Counted from the stretch's first letter, positions 1 to 11,744 are shown. The stretch: 64,000 nt of DNA from Hibiscus mutabilis (GCA_019671005.1 CM033721.1:50758864-50822863), one strand, 5' to 3'. Numbers and translations: made by a program. Notes: generated by a model not told the origin, from the letters alone.

Positions 1-1266
1 AAAACTTAAATCTTCATTTTAAGCACTAATGTAATCACTCAAGGTTTTAAGGCATCACTTTAATAACCAAAATTTAGGTGTTACAGTAATGGTAGTTGCA
101 AATAAAGAAATAAAGTAATGCGTGTAGCAGCAGTTGTGATGGCAAAAACAAAATATATAATAAGGTAAAAGAAATATTAAGCAAAGATTTGGATACCCTT
201 GGTTCATCTTGGCAGAAGTTAGGTACATCAAGGAAATACAATATGTTGGCTCATTTAACAAATAAAAGGATTACGCTTACTTACTAACTCCCATTCAAAT
301 CTCAACTAATGACACAAAAATGTAGATTAACCACAACTTCGTTGTTCGTCAAAACTACAACTCCTTGAACAAGTGGATCAACTCTTATTGTAATGGCTTG
401 TTAACCTGACTTGTCACCACATCTCTCAATGTCAGTGATGATGTTTAACAGTCTCGTGCAAAAAAAGTTAAAATCCAACAATCGAAATATGAAAGTGTTG
501 AGTGGATCAATTGATGTGTAATTGGCCAAAATACATCTTCTCCACCACTTGGCAAGCAATTTGGTTGTTATTATCGAGCCCAACAAAAAGAGCTAATAAA
601 AATATATTGAACTAAAAAACAAAGTTTAAATAAATTTATACAAAGCTTAAAGAGTTTAAACCAACGTTATTAACACACAAAATATAATAAATTTCTATCT
701 CTAGAAAAGTTTAAAGAAGATAACATATATTTCTCCTTGATCTAGAACATGAATCCTCATCTCCTCAGATATTTTTGCCTTGCTTCACCTTGGATCTCCA
801 GAAATGGAGTTTAAGCCACCATGGAAGGAGAGCTCGAAGGTTGAAGATGATATAAAAAAAGTAATAGCGTGAAGTCCCTTTCTCTATCTTCCTGAATTTA
901 TCCTTTTATAAGCTACCAATGAAAGGACATATGTCCTTCATATTTTTAGGTGACTCTCTGTCGTACCATTTTTTTTATAATAAATAATACAGTTGGAAGG
1001 GTCATCCTTATCTTTTAGCAGACTGGACAGTCGGCCGCTACAATGTTGAGATGGCTGTAGTAGTGAAACATCCTCTATAGGAACATTAGAAATACATCAA
1101 CAATAGATCAAAAAGGCAACAATATGTACAATAAGAGCCAAAAATAGAGTTAGACAAAATGTAGAAAATAAACATGAAAATGCATAAATGGATGCAATAA
1201 ACAATGATGCGGGTACAAATAAATCCATAAATCAAGAGGAAATACATGCTCTTTAAAGAGCTATCA
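1..1266 (-). repeat. Athila-type LTR, cut by the window start
   Basis: Diverged copy of the same LTR family as the solo LTR at 6599-8099, in the same minus orientation. Shared blocks occur in the same order: the aacaagtggat...ctctcaatg stretch (about 365-440 against 7060-7135), the agccaccatgg block (814 against 7443), and the right end ctctttaaag..atca. The element's 3' end is left of the window; its minus-strand start (right edge, CA on the + strand) is at 1266. On the minus strand a TATA-like ttataaaagg lies at about 902-911, within the U3 expected for this orientation. It directly abuts a copia RT relic, so it was probably inserted into that relic. Whether it is a solo LTR or the edge of a full element cannot be seen. 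No gene is contained in it. Confidence 0.7.
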
Positions 1267-1795
1267 ATATCCAATGTCTATAATTGTTGACATATACACA
1301 TTTGTCACACACATCAATCTTAAAGTCGTTTGTCATCATGACACTATCAAACTTCTCACGCCAATGCTTTGGTGCTTGCTTAATTCCATACAATGACTTC
1401 ATCAAACTACAAACTTTCCTTTATGGACTTGAAACTACATAACCCTCAGCTTGTTCTATGTAAGTTTCTTCATCGAGATCGCTATTTAGGAAAGATATTT
1501 TAACATCCATTTGAAGTACTTTCAGATTCCGTAAAGCGACGATCACAAGTATCATCCTTATGGAGGTTATTCTTGATACATGAGAATATGTATCAAATTA
1601 TTCAAGATCTTCCTTTTGTCGGTAACCTTTTATAACCAATATGGCCTTGTACTTATAAATTGTTCCATTTGCTTTCATTTTCCGGTTGAAAATCCATTAG
1701 AATTTAATGGTTTAATTCTTAGAGGAAAATCCACTACTCTCACGTATGGTTTTGCATGGTGGAATCAATTTCCCTCTTAGTGACATCTTCCATAA
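1267..1795 (-). pseudogene. Ty1/copia reverse transcriptase fragment
   Basis: Read on the minus strand, this stretch gives the N-terminal half of a copia reverse transcriptase. WIFNRKMKANGT-like and KYKAILVIKGYRQKE come first (about 1700-1590). They are followed by a TYSHVSRITSIR block, QMDVKISFLNSDLDEETY (about 1530-1470), and the copia hallmark KSLYGIKQAPKHWR (about 1408-1362), ending in EKFDSVMM...CDKCVYVNN next to the LTR edge. The YVDD catalytic box, the rest of RT and RNase H are absent because the reading stops at the neighbouring LTR. Stops and frame changes interrupt it. In a live element this enzyme copies the transposon RNA into cDNA inside virus-like particles. Lineage within copia is not resolved; it resembles Tork/SIRE-type sequences. 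Confidence 0.85.
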
Positions 1796-2074
1796 GGTTC
1801 ATTCAGATGAACGTATTTCATCATTATACATTTGAGGCGCAACCTCTATCTTAAAGGTTAGAAAATCTGATTAGAATGATTTTTCTACCATTGCTCATTT
1901 ATTTATTTGTGTCTCTAATTCAAGCTCAACCCCTTGTTGATCATCCGAGCTATCTTCATTGATAGTTTCTAAAGTATGTTTCGTTGAACTTCGATAAACT
2001 TCCCTAGCTTTCTAAAGGAATACATTTTAAAAGAAAGATGTATTTTTATTCCATTATCATATTATTGTGAATCT

Positions 2075-2340
2075 AAGGGTTCCTTGGTTCATACACAAGA
2101 AATTGATATGCATTGCTACAATCTACACAGTCAATAAAATATGATCCACCGTTTTGGCGGTCTATTTCCGTTTGCTTCAGTAATGAGACTATTACTTTTG
2201 CAAGACCTCCCCGCCCATATTTTTAAGTGCTTGTATGAAAAGTTTGGGTTTTAACATCATTCTTAAAGAGAATAAATTCTCTATACTTTCATCTTTGTTT
2301 TTAAGAAAATACACATAACACTATTTTGTTCTATTACCAA
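2075..2340 (-). pseudogene. Ty1/copia integrase fragment
   Basis: Minus-strand reading at about 2330-2200 gives YVYFLKNKDES followed by MMLKPKLFIQALKNMGGEV. This matches in order the copia integrase core stretch usually seen as F..VYFLKNKDE...F....ALKTDRGGE. A little lower (about 2140-2078) comes YFIDCVDCSNAYQFLVYEPR, which resembles the stretch between integrase core and RT in copia polyproteins. The catalytic DDE residues are not all recognisable, and the usual spacing is shortened, so internal deletions are likely. It lies upstream, in the minus sense, of the RT fragment at 1267-1795, consistent with the copia order gag-PR-INT-RT. Confidence 0.6.
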
Positions 2341-2564
2341 TGAAGGTAATAAATGTATTACTTCAAACAAACATTGGCCTCGTTTAGAAGTCTATAGTCC
2401 AAACACTAGTTCCCCATCTTATTGCATTGGATGCATTTCCCAAGAAATTTTGCTTCTTGAATACACCATCTAATTCGCAGTTTGCTTTCTTGAAGTCCTT
2501 TATGACTTCCACTACATTTGTCATGGTAATATTTGTCTTAGAAATATTTACCTTAGCAACATTT

Positions 2565-2721
2565 GAAGGTGGTAACAACATTTACCTTATCCTCTCTAAC
2601 AATAGGAGGATCATCCTTTAGATATTTAACCAACTTTATCATGGTCAAATATGCAACTTCTTTTGTTGCCACATTTTGAAATTCTTTCCAATGAATTTCA
2701 CTGGTTTTTCCATTGTGTCAC
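2565..2721 (-). pseudogene. Ty1/copia gag N-terminal fragment
   Basis: The minus strand reads MEKPVKFIGKNFKMWQQKK, then KLVKYLKDDPP after a disrupted stretch. This matches the typical copia gag opening of the form (P.KF.G.NFK.WQQKMLFYL). The fragment ends in an unrecognised ORF (2581-2384). It is the most upstream piece of the copia relic that also supplies INT (2075-2340) and RT (1267-1795). The distances are far too short for a full element, so most of gag, PR and INT has been lost. Inference: a single old copia element reduced by deletions. Confidence 0.6.
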
Positions 2722-3575
2722 ATAGTCACAAACCAGAAACAGAAGATTATGAATATGTTAAACGCTAGCAATTTAGCCAAATACTAAAACCAAAAATAGA
2801 AACATAATTTCCAACTTTTTTTTAGACGTTAGGAATTTAGTAAACTAAAAACCCCAAACAAAAGTTCACACGGTCTAATAGAAAGAACAATAATGAATAG
2901 TGCACCAGGTAAATAACTTATGAAAAGAGAGGCGGTGCACTAGTCACGCTTAAATACCACGTCTTTCAAAGAACCAATCCTAGACATGCACTTTCATATT
3001 GTTTTTCAAACATCCATTTATGGGTTTTATTCTCTCATGTTTAAGGAAGTTCTTGAAGTCGTTCCAAATAGGGGTTAGCTTTTCAAATGACTAACACCTG
3101 AACAAATTCACTTATAATCATTCCTTTGCGAGAATATTGTGAGTGATCAGTTAAAGTCACTACCTTTGATTCACAACAATTTGGAATCAATAATTACAAA
3201 GAAATAATTTGGTAACTAAGAATTTCTTAGTGCCGATATCTTCCATTTTGTATTTATGGTCCAATGCACCTCACAATTCTTTAGACATTTATTAAACATT
3301 ATGCACTTCATTACGTGCATCAGACTAGGCTTCAAGAATGTAATTTTTGACATAGAAAACAAAGTTCTTCTATGCTTTGATTTAAGACCCCGTTAGAATC
3401 AACGCTCTAGATTTTGTTAAACAGAATAGTAACCAATATTACTTTTAATGACAATTTTTGTTAAAAAAGATTTGTCCACAACAAAATTTGAATAAACTAG
3501 ATTTACTCATATTACCTAATGTTTGAAAGGAGATCAAGTAAGCCCGTTAAAATGATAGGAATTAAATTCTGAAAC
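2722..3575. other. Unassigned noncoding stretch
   Basis: No ORF or family match that I can support. It lies between the copia gag relic and the TSD of element J, so it may hold the 5' leader or decayed 5' LTR of that copia relic. I saw no paired LTR copy for it in the window. Confidence 0.4.
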
Positions 3576-3580
3576 GAAAT

Positions 3581-5315
3581 TGTTAGGAGGCTCGCACGAT
3601 CAATCGGGATAGCCAAGTGATTGGTTTAAGGTATTTGTAGTGGAAGCAATGAGAATTTAAAATGAGACACAATGATTTATAGTGGTTCAATCTTCTAACC
3701 AAGGTCTATATCCACTACCTTTGAGAAAACCCACTCTTACAAGAGAAAAACAAATTACAAACAAGAAAACCCTCACAAGGTACAATGTTTGCACAATTAA
3801 GCTTTGACCCAAAACCTAACACGTGAGCATATATGACAATTAAGCTCACAAGTGTGTTCTACAAAGAAAAATGAAAATTAAAAGCACAAAACACTTTTCT
3901 TAATCATAGAATGTTGGCTTGGCTTTTCTTCGTATTCCATGGATGCTTAGAAAGGTCTTTTAAAACCTCTGATGACTTCATGATCGTTGCTAGCCGTTGG
4001 GAGTTGTTAAGAGCCATTGGAGACATAAATTGCGGCCATAAATGCAGTTCTGGGCACTTTGGTATCGATACTCGAGACTTCGATATTGGTACCTACCTTA
4101 ATCAGGAAGAGCCTTTGGAGAATTTATTACACAGGGATATCGGTACGCGATACACGGTATCAGTACATACCTGTCTACATCGGTACGGCCAAGCCTATAC
4201 TGGTACTAATTTTTGCTACTAGAGTTTTCCAAAACACGGGGATAAATGGTACTCTCAAAATTGTACTAGTACGTGGTTTTTTGGGTATCAGTACGGGTTA
4301 AACTGTATCGGTACTTAGGACTAGTTTTTGATACTTTGGCTGTTTAAAAACATTTCAAACATTTTTTCAAGTTTATGGACTTTTGAAATATTTTTGCAAT
4401 TTAGTTTAAGTCGAAAAACATTTTTTTAAAGTTATATCAAAATCAAATAAGTTCATCAATCTCCCATTTTTTGATATAACGAAACCACTTGAAAATTGTT
4501 TTTTGTGTAAACTCCCCATTTGGAAAATACTTTTAGAAAAATAGAATATATTTTGAATATATTTAAACCTCCATTTTTTTCCTTTTTTGAAATTGAATAT
4601 TTCAAACCTATCTCTCCCCTTTTTTAGTATATCAAAAATAATTTTAAAACTAAGTTTGAAATCACATTTAAGTTCAGAACACCAACTATTCAAAAAATTA
4701 GTACCAATTGATAGGAAATATCAATTGTTGATGTAAGATAACATTTGGAGAAAAGAGACCAAAAAATTTTATAATGAAAAGAATTTTAAAAATGGCTATC
4801 TCTTACTTAAGCATCAAAAAGATTGTTCGTCCAACAATTCAAGAGAAAAAAAATTTCAAACAATCAAATAAATAAAAAAAAGTAATTCAATTTAAACATT
4901 CCATAAATCAAAATACTCATATAAACATCCAAGGCATGGGAAAAATGGTCAAAATAGTCCCTTTTTGATTGTGCGTATCAGTACAGATTAATCTATACCG
5001 GTACTAGTTGAAGGCCGTATCGGTACGGTATAGGCTGTACCGATACCGAAGGCATGAAATCTGGTGAAATTACAGCAAAATCAACTTTAAAGGTCTTACA
5101 ACTTAATTACAAGTTCATAAAAAGGCTATATAAAGTCTTAGATATGCATTTTAATGATTTTTGCCACAAAACAACAACATGCTTCCCAAGATAACACATT
5201 TAAGCATACAAGAGGATGAATTTCACCAAATTCAACCAAACCTTACAAGCTTAAGGCCAAAAACAGAAAAACACAAGCATAATGGCCAAAAACATGTAAC
5301 CCATGCAATTTGACA
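3581..5315 (-). repeat. 3' LTR of copia element J (1735 bp)
   Basis: On the + strand it starts TGTTAGGAGGCTCG and ends ATTTGACA, giving TG...CA ends. The first ~875 bases pair with 8523-9513 in the same order. The right edge is fixed by the polypurine tract that follows. The LTR holds many copies of a GTATCGGTAC-like word (for example near 4061, 4134, 4156, 4284, 4304, 4974, 5016, 5037). ORFs at 3911-4222 and 4406-4693 fall inside the LTR, have no recognisable protein similarity, and I regard them as chance. Confidence 0.85.
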
Positions 5316-5326
5316 CTCCCCCTAAC
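5316..5326 (-). promoter_or_regulatory. Polypurine tract of element J
   Basis: The + strand reads ctccccctaac, that is gttagggggag on the minus strand, directly before the LTR start TGTCAAATTGC (minus). This is the usual plus-strand priming site of reverse transcription and it defines the inner LTR edge. Confidence 0.8.
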
Positions 5327-5639
5327 TATATGCAATTATGAACAATATGGAGTAATACAAACATGCTTAGATCAACATGGAAATAGACATGGAACACATG
5401 ATCAAGCAATTGTATGAAATTAAATTTACAACTTGAACGAAGGTAAGATGTTAAACATTCCTTCTTCAAGTGTCCTTCCTTCTTTGTGTGTCATGAGCTT
5501 CAGAGATTTGACTTTGATCATCAATGACTCAAGCACGCCTACAAAAGACAATCAAGTAATTTTTGGTACCCAAATTGCTTTTGAACACATTTTTCATTTA
5601 AAAATCTAGGAGAACTAGATTGTCTTTGATAAAAAAATT

Positions 5640-6598
5640 GATTTTACAAAACTAGATTTGGAGCATTCTCCAATTTCCTTTCTAAAATCTTTGTAAAAAA
5701 AACTTTTTCCTTCTTAAGATCATCCAACTCCTTTTGATAATCTTTTTGAACTTGTTGAAGCAAATTTTGTAAATCGACATTCTTTTGTTCAAACTCTTTG
5801 AGTTTTGCTTCAAGTTCATCTTGGGTTTTAGAAATTAAATCATTCTAAACTTTTAAATTTGAAACCATTTTCTTATTTTTCAAAATGTGATTTTTAAACT
5901 CTAAAACCAAATCACTATAGGCATCTTGTAATTCATCAAAAGAATATGAAATTAAAGTAGATGAATTAGAAGTTACCCTTGAATCTTCTTCAATAGCCAT
6001 GAGACATAGGTGAGCTACCTCATTTTAGGTGGAGTCCTCTTCATCACTCCATGAAGCCATAAGTGCCTTCTTCTTATGGCTTGATCCCTTCTTGTTGAAA
6101 CGAGGACAATTATACTTGGTGTGCCCCAGCTTCTTGCATTAGAAGCATATGATGGGATCATTTCTCTTCATTTTTTATTCATGTCTTGATTCTTCCATAT
6201 AACACTTCCTGAATCGAGTGAACTTTTTTAAGAGTTTGGCCATATGTTCTTCTTCACTATCCTCTCCACTTGAATCTTCTTGTTGGCTTGTGGAAGATTT
6301 AAGAACAATATTCGAATCTTCAATTTCCTGCTTTATTATCTTCTTCTTCTCCCTTGAACATCATCATCTCATGGGTAAGCAAAGATCCCATAAGCTCGTT
6401 AAGCTAGCTCCTCCAAATTCTTTGCTTCAATGATGGCAGTCTTCTTGGAATCCCACGAGTCAAGAAGTGAGTAAATCAACTTCTTCACAAGCTTGACCTC
6501 TGAAATCACTTCTCCATAGCCTTTGAGTCCATTCAAAATAGTGGAGAATTGATCAGACATAATTTTGATGTCTTCTTCTGATCCATCTTGAAGTTCTC
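5640..6598 (-). pseudogene. Copia gag of J, C-terminal part (UBN2, zinc knuckle, coiled coil)
   Basis: Minus-strand reading from 6598 down gives a UBN2-type copia gag segment (MSDQFSTILNGLKGYGEVIS, then a LVKKLIYSLL..WDSKKTAI block), broken by stops near 6410. It continues to a zinc knuckle with the spacing CX2CX4HX4C around 6150-6100 (C-F-stop-CKKLGHTKYNC, so the residue before the second Cys is now a stop), then PRFNKKGSSHKKKALMAS. Further on (about 5870-5650) a Lys/Glu/Leu-rich stretch with heptad character (DELEAKLKEFEQKN and on) looks like a coiled coil, as in SIRE-type gags. Gag forms the virus-like particle and the knuckle binds RNA. The N-terminal part is at 8105-8434, separated by the solo LTR at 6599-8099. 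No pol follows; the PPT comes next. Confidence 0.85.
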
Positions 6599-8099
6599 TA
6601 TTCGGCTATGAAATGTCATAGCAAAAGTGCAAGTGTACACGGTTGATGCAAGTATAGTAGATAGAAGCAAATCTATCAGATATTGATCTCACGAGGAAAG
6701 TGGTTCTCTGCCTATTGATGTCAGTGCGAAAGTTTTGAAAGATAAAGGGAAATGTGAGTGCAGTTGTCGGTGCAAAAGAAATGTAAATATGATTGCAGTA
6801 AATGTTGTGAGTGCAATAATGAAATAAAAAACAATAAAGGAAATAAGGAGAGAGATAATCAATATGTAAACCAGATCCCCTTGGTGTAACTTGGTAGATG
6901 AACAAATGTTGTAAGGTAAAAGCATCCGATGATTTTATTAACAATGAAGAATAAATCTAATTTACTATGTTTCCTTCCACTCCAAACCATTGAATCAAAC
7001 ATGTGATTCAACCACAACTCTCATTGCTGGCCAAATCTTCACATCCTCAAACAAGTGGATTAACTCTCATTGCATCCTTGTCCAACTCTCGTTGTGATGA
7101 CTTGTTAATCTGAACTGACATTGCATCTCTCAATGCCAGTGCTGCAATGAAACACTTTCGTGCAAACAAAGCATTCAAATCCAAAAGTAAGAAAACGAGA
7201 AAAAGCTTTATAAAATAAATCAGAGTTTTACAATCCCAGATGTGTCACTCGGTCCAAGATAAGATAAACAATAAATAATCGTCTAAAATATTTACAAAAG
7301 AAAATGAAAATCATACGAAAACCTTTATTTCTAGTTGAGTCGGCATGATCCACGCATTCCCCTTGCGACAAACATTTGAATCCTCTTTGTCACTAAGAGT
7401 TATGCCTCACTTCAACCTTGGTTCACCAAAAAGGAGCTCAAGCCACCATGGGAGAAGCTTCAAAGGAATGAGAAAATGATCTTCTCAAAAGATGATGATA
7501 TGAGTCTACCCCTAGGTTTAGGAAATATGTGAATATATATCATTTTCATAGTCCAATTGAGTGTTTACATGTGTCCTTTACATATTTGTAGTTGTGAATT
7601 TCATGCAGGATAGTTGTATTAATGGACAGCTCATCATCCTTTTGATCTTTCCTGATAGTTGTCATTGTGGTGACAATGACTACTTCGATGTGTTGGTATT
7701 ACAACACAATTTGTGGCGACATTATGTCTAGACAAAAGTTGTTATAACAACCTACCAGCTCATCATCCTTTGATCTTATCCTTTCACCAATGTCATTTGA
7801 TCTTATCTTTTTTACAATTGTTAATGCAGCGACAATGACTAGTTGTAATAATAAGATGCTTTTACAACAACATCAGAACTACAGTGACATATCTGGCTGC
7901 AACAAAGAAAGTTTTTTACGTCAACATTAGAATTGTAATGAAAATAGCAGAATTGACCAAATTTAGCAGAAAACACACAAGTATAACCGAGTTAAATGAA
8001 ATGCATAATTAAACTAAGAAAGTATGCATGAGAAACTAAAGTGGGGACAAATTAATTGATAAATATATGCAAAAATATGTGCTCTTTAAAGTACCATCA
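6599..8099 (-). mobile_element. Solo Athila-type LTR inserted in the gag of J (1501 bp)
   Basis: Flanked by a perfect 5-bp target-site duplication ttctc (6594-6598 and 8100-8104). It ends CA on the + strand; the left end is TA instead of the expected TG, presumably a point change. Gag of J reads into it on one side and out of it on the other, which independently places the insertion. U5-like sequence (cacggttgatgcaag..., then tgatctcacgagg) sits at the left, so the orientation is minus. It has no PBS, coding sequence or second LTR, so it is a solo LTR left by LTR-LTR recombination. Family members: 1-1266 and the piece at 9514-9970, the latter beside an Athila env-like ORF. Confidence 0.85.
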
Positions 8100-8104
8100 T
8101 TCTC

Positions 8105-8434
8105 CTACTTAAGGTTGAAGAGACCAATCTTGGTCTCCTTTACTTCATTTGTTCCTTCATGAGTGACTTCCGGCTTGTCCCAAATCTCAACGGCATTTTC
8201 ACAAGAAGGGACTACAGTGTATTCTTCTAGACCAAGTGCACAAAAGAGAATGTGCAAGGCCCCTGCATTGAGCTCCATCTTCTTGCGATCTTTCGCGCAC
8301 CATTCCGCCTTGCTTATTTGTGGAATGAATCAGCCATCAAGAACAATTGTTGTCATGAAGTACATCATCATATTCTTCAAATAGGTGTAGTTGGTCCTGT
8401 CGAAGTAAGGAGGCCTATCGAGGGATTGCGCCAT
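8105..8434 (-). pseudogene. Copia gag of J, N-terminal part
   Basis: Begins at a Met codon (8434-8432) and reads MAQSLDRPPYFDRTNYTYLK, the usual opening of SIRE-type copia gag (RPP.FDGTNY..WK). It continues through ILFCALGLEEYTVV and NAVEIWDKPEVTHEGTNEVK to a stop just before the solo LTR. One premature stop lies early (VLDG-stop). The pattern AMNALFCAL...EIWDTLE.THEGT..VKE is a well-known copia gag signature. The reading resumes at 6598. The start is supported by its position about 75 bases after the PBS. Confidence 0.85.
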
Positions 8435-8510
8435 GAACTCCGGTTGATGTACAATTGTTGGGCACCTTTAGGACCGACTCTAGGATGTTAATCAGGTGTA
8501 GAGATACAGT

Positions 8511-8520
8511 TATGATACCA
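8511..8520 (-). promoter_or_regulatory. Primer binding site of J (tRNA-Met type)
   Basis: The minus strand reads tggtatcata directly inside the right LTR edge (LTR end ...CCCAACA, then AT, then the site). It corresponds to the initiator-tRNA-Met PBS TGGTATCAGAGC of most plant copia and many gypsy elements, with changes after the eighth base. Confidence 0.75.
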
Positions 8521-8522
8521 AT

Positions 8523-9513
8523 TGTTGGGAGGCTTGGACGATCAACTAAGATAACCAAGATAGGTGAATTGGTTTTAAGGTGTATGTAGTGGAAGCTATA
8601 AGAATTTAAAATGAGACATAGGGATTTATAGTGGTTCAAGCTTCTAACTGAGCTCTACATCCACTAGTTTGGCTTCCTAGTAAGTGTGTTCCCAAATTCA
8701 CTATGAATTTCTTCCCTTTTTTCTAAGTTCAAGAGGAAACCTTTAGAACCTCAAAGCTTTGAGAAAACCCTCTCTTACAAGAGAAAAACAAATAGCAAAT
8801 AAGAAAACCCTCACAAGGTACAATGTTTGCACAATAAGCTCTCACCCAAAACCTAACACTTGAGCATATATGACAATTAAGCTCACAAGTGTGTTCTACA
8901 AAGAAAAATGACAATTAAAAGCACAAAACACTTTTCTTAATCATAGAATGTTGGCTTGTTATTTCTTCTTATTCTATGGATGTTTGGAGAGGTATTTTAA
9001 ACCCTCTAATGACTTCATGGTTGTTGCTAGCCGTTGGGGGTTGTTAAGAGCTATTGAAGACATAAATTCTAGTCATAAATGCAGTTATGGCCACTTTTGT
9101 ACCGATACTCGGGACTTTAGTATCGGTACCTACCTTTAACAGAAAGAGTTATTGGAGCATTAATTGTACAGGGGTATCAGTACACTATACACGATATCGG
9201 TATGGACCCATCAATATCGGTATGACCAATCCTATACCGGTACTAATTTTGGCTACTAGAATTTTCCAAAACACGAGGACAAAGGGGCGTTCGGTACTCT
9301 CAAAACCGTATCAGTATAGGGTTCTTTGGGTATCAGTACGAGTCAAACCGTATCAGTACTCGGGACTAGTTTTTTGATACTTTGCCTATTTAAAAACATT
9401 TAAATATTTCAAACATATTTTTCAAGTGTATGGACTTTCAAAATATTTTTTCAAATTAGTTTAAGACCAAAAACATTTTTCTTTAAAATTATATCATAAT
9501 CAAATAGGTTCAT
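8523..9513 (-). repeat. 5' LTR of copia element J, truncated
   Basis: Starts TGTTGGGAGGCTTGG on the + strand and runs parallel to 3581-4457, including the gtggttcaa block, the aaaccctcacaaggtacaatgtttgcac block and the GTATCGGTAC words (9100, 9120, 9166 and others). It also has about 90 bases near 8660-8750 that the other LTR lacks. Similarity stops at 9513, where the Athila-like piece begins. The matching remainder (equivalent of 4458-5315) does not appear later in the window. Confidence 0.8.
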
Positions 9514-9970
9514 TAGAATTGTTTACTAGATCTTAGTTTCCAAACAGATCGAGATTTCACATGGAATATTAGAAATTACATTAATAATACAATGATTTAA
9601 GGTTTTAACTTAATAATTACATGCACCAATGTAAATGTATTTGATCAGTGGGAAAACATCGCACTAATAGTGCAAGCTACACCGTCGATGCAAGAATTGA
9701 AACAAGGTAATGTTTTTTGAATATCGATCCCACGAGGATGGTGTATTATGCTGAGACTTATGTAACTATAATACAAAACTGTAGAAGAGGTAGTTATGGG
9801 TGCAATGGTTGTTGTAATAATAAAATAAAGATGTAAATAAATGATTAATTGTGGTGGCAAAAACAAAGTTTAGTAAAAGGTAGAGAAATATGAGAAATAA
9901 GCCTAGATCTCCTTGGTTCAACTCGGTAGAAAGATTAAATGCACTTTGATGGGAAAGGATTGTTTAATCA
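9514..9970 (-). repeat. Athila-type LTR remnant
   Basis: Related to the LTR family of 6599-8099: gtgcaagctacaccgtcgatgcaag, then atcgatcccacgagga, then ccttggttcaactcggtaga follow the same order as at 6626-6900. Its left end marks the break in the copia LTR. It stops near 9970, far short of the ~1.5 kb of a full LTR, and passes into the 3' end of the env-like ORF on the same strand. The U3 part and the PPT are therefore missing. Exact edges are approximate. Confidence 0.6.
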
Positions 9971-10019
9971 GCGATGATGTGGTTAACTTGAGTATTAGCT
10001 TCCATTTAACCTTCTTCTT

Positions 10020-11274
10020 GGACGCAACCAAATCTTTCTAAATAATCTTCTTGAGGACAATCATCTCAACATCAAAATTGTCCTCTTCATCTTCATAAAC
10101 GTCCTCAACAAGGACTTTATCATGCTCATCAGTAGTGGACAAATCAAACAAACAATCCCTAATGATTTTACTCGATGCCTCTTCTCATGGTGGGTCACCA
10201 GCTTCGTTTACATTATCAGGGGAGTTCACTAACTTTGCTGGTATGTCTATGGTTGTAGCATCGGAGGAGAAATCATAATCTCAAATGATGGGAGGGAAAA
10301 CATAAAATTCTTGTGGATCCACTACATCAAATCAGCTTAGGGCAACAAGTGCAAACTTGTACCACGTCTTCACATAGGCATAGAATAAATTTTATGCCAG
10401 ATCCCTGGTTTGTATAATGGCCACAACAACCCCTAGTTTACTTATAACTACATCGAGTTTGACCCCTCTTTATTTTCATGGCGTTTTAACCTTTTTGATT
10501 CACAAAGCTGCATGATCAATGAAGGGAGAGTCAATATACCAATCTTCTTTTTAGCAAACCCCTTAATCTCCTTGTGCATGATTTTCCCCACATAAATTTT
10601 CCTCCTCTTGATGATAGAATGTATCAGACACATTCTATCAAGAGAAACATTCTTGCTATGGGTGGAAGGTAGTAACCTGGAGTTGATGAATTGAAACCAT
10701 ATCTTGGCAGGCAAAGTTAGAAACTTCCTTAGAATGGTAAAGTTTCCAACACTAGTCCCCGACCATAGTGCACCTGCTACACATAAATCTTCAACTAAAA
10801 AAGCAAGTTTGTCATCATTCATATCATCCACGAACAGTGCATGTTCATCCACATTGACAATAAGATTAAATAGCTTGTTAATAGAAGAAACACTCCATGG
10901 AATAGAGTGTTCCCCAACCAAAACAAGTTTCAAAGAGGGCTCAAATAGATTTGCATAGAATTCTCTTACAAAGGCAGCATTGTAGCTACCAGGATGAGTG
11001 TAGAATCTGCCCTATTTGTGGAGTGCGATGGTGTTGTGGGTGGATTTCTAGGTTCTTCATCAGTAGAGAGTTTGATTCATTTCTTAGGGTGGATGCTTCT
11101 CTTTTGGATGTGGTCTATGAAGCGTTCACCCACAAGCCTAGTTTGAAAAACCTCATACTCAGGACTTTTTTTCAGAGCAACAAGGTCTTCTAATTGAAGG
11201 TTTGATTCGGAGCTTGGAATGTCTTGAACAGGGGTTTCCTTCAAGATTTTTTGGGCTGTTCTTATCTTAGCCAT
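10020..11274 (-). pseudogene. Athila env-like ORF3 (putative plant transposon protein domain)
   Basis: On the minus strand a Met at 11274 opens MAKIRTAQKILKETPVQ, and the reading continues through a frame break near 11080 and one or two stops near 10940. The longest clean block (10933-10448) contains LVLVGEHSIPWSVSSINKL, then LTLPAKIWFQFINSRLLPST, LDRMCLIHSIIKRRKIYVGK and FPSLI-like LTLPSLIMQLCE. This order (W..F...RL.P..H....DR..L...I..G..I.VGK.I...I......PSLI..LC) is that of the domain found in the third ORF of Athila-type elements, the putative plant transposon protein domain. The tail is acidic (to about 10020). Its function is not established; it occupies the env position but I see no convincing signal peptide. 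No gag or pol of this element is visible upstream, where a LINE relic begins. Confidence 0.75.
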
Positions 11275-11343
11275 GAAGGGTGATAAGAAAGAAGATGAAA
11301 AAGAAAGAAATTGCAGAGAAAATGCGAACTTTATAGCTTCCAA

Positions 11344-11744
11344 TACTCAAAGAAAGCATAAAATTAAGTGAGCATTCAATGAAAAAAAACAAGCTGCTTA
11401 ATAAAGAAGAAAAGAGGAAATGAAAAGGAATAATTGTTATCGTCTGATGCAATAAGTTTCAATGGCTTGATCTTGGCGCAAAAATCATGCCCGTTCATCG
11501 TGTTTTTGGTACATGTGATTAAAGGTTGTGATTATTAGGGATAATCGGTGCAATAGAATTAGCCGATTTGCCTGAAAAAAAAAATGCATATCTTGTAAGT
11601 CTTTCAATCATACAAGTTGTTAGCGAAGAGACAAAAAAAGAGTTTTTTATTCTACAAAAAGGAAATAAGGGAAATTAAAAAAACAAGGAAAATAAAATCT
11701 AATAAAGCAATTAAAGAGAATTTCAAAAAAAAAATTGTCCAATT
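11344..11744. other. Noncoding leader upstream of the env-like ORF
   Basis: Pyrimidine-rich on the minus strand (purine-rich on +), with A-runs near 11570 and 11730. It is comparable in position and composition to the T-rich stretch before the env-like ORF of element A (34140-34520). No coding signal found. Confidence 0.4.

Larger units (their letters stand above)
3576..9513 (-). mobile_element. J: SIRE-like copia element carrying gag but no pol
   Basis: A minus-strand LTR element. Two related LTRs (3581-5315 and 8523-9513, the latter truncated) flank an internal region with a PBS next to the right LTR, gag, and a polypurine tract next to the left LTR. Subtracting the nested solo LTR (6599-8099 plus one TSD copy) leaves about 1.7 kb of internal sequence, all taken by gag and its C-terminal coiled coil. 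No PR, INT, RT or RNase H motif is present between gag and the PPT. The sequence gaaat at 3576-3580 is one target-site copy; the other cannot be checked because the right LTR is cut at 9513. Such a layout implies mobilisation by the proteins of a related autonomous copia. Confidence 0.75.
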
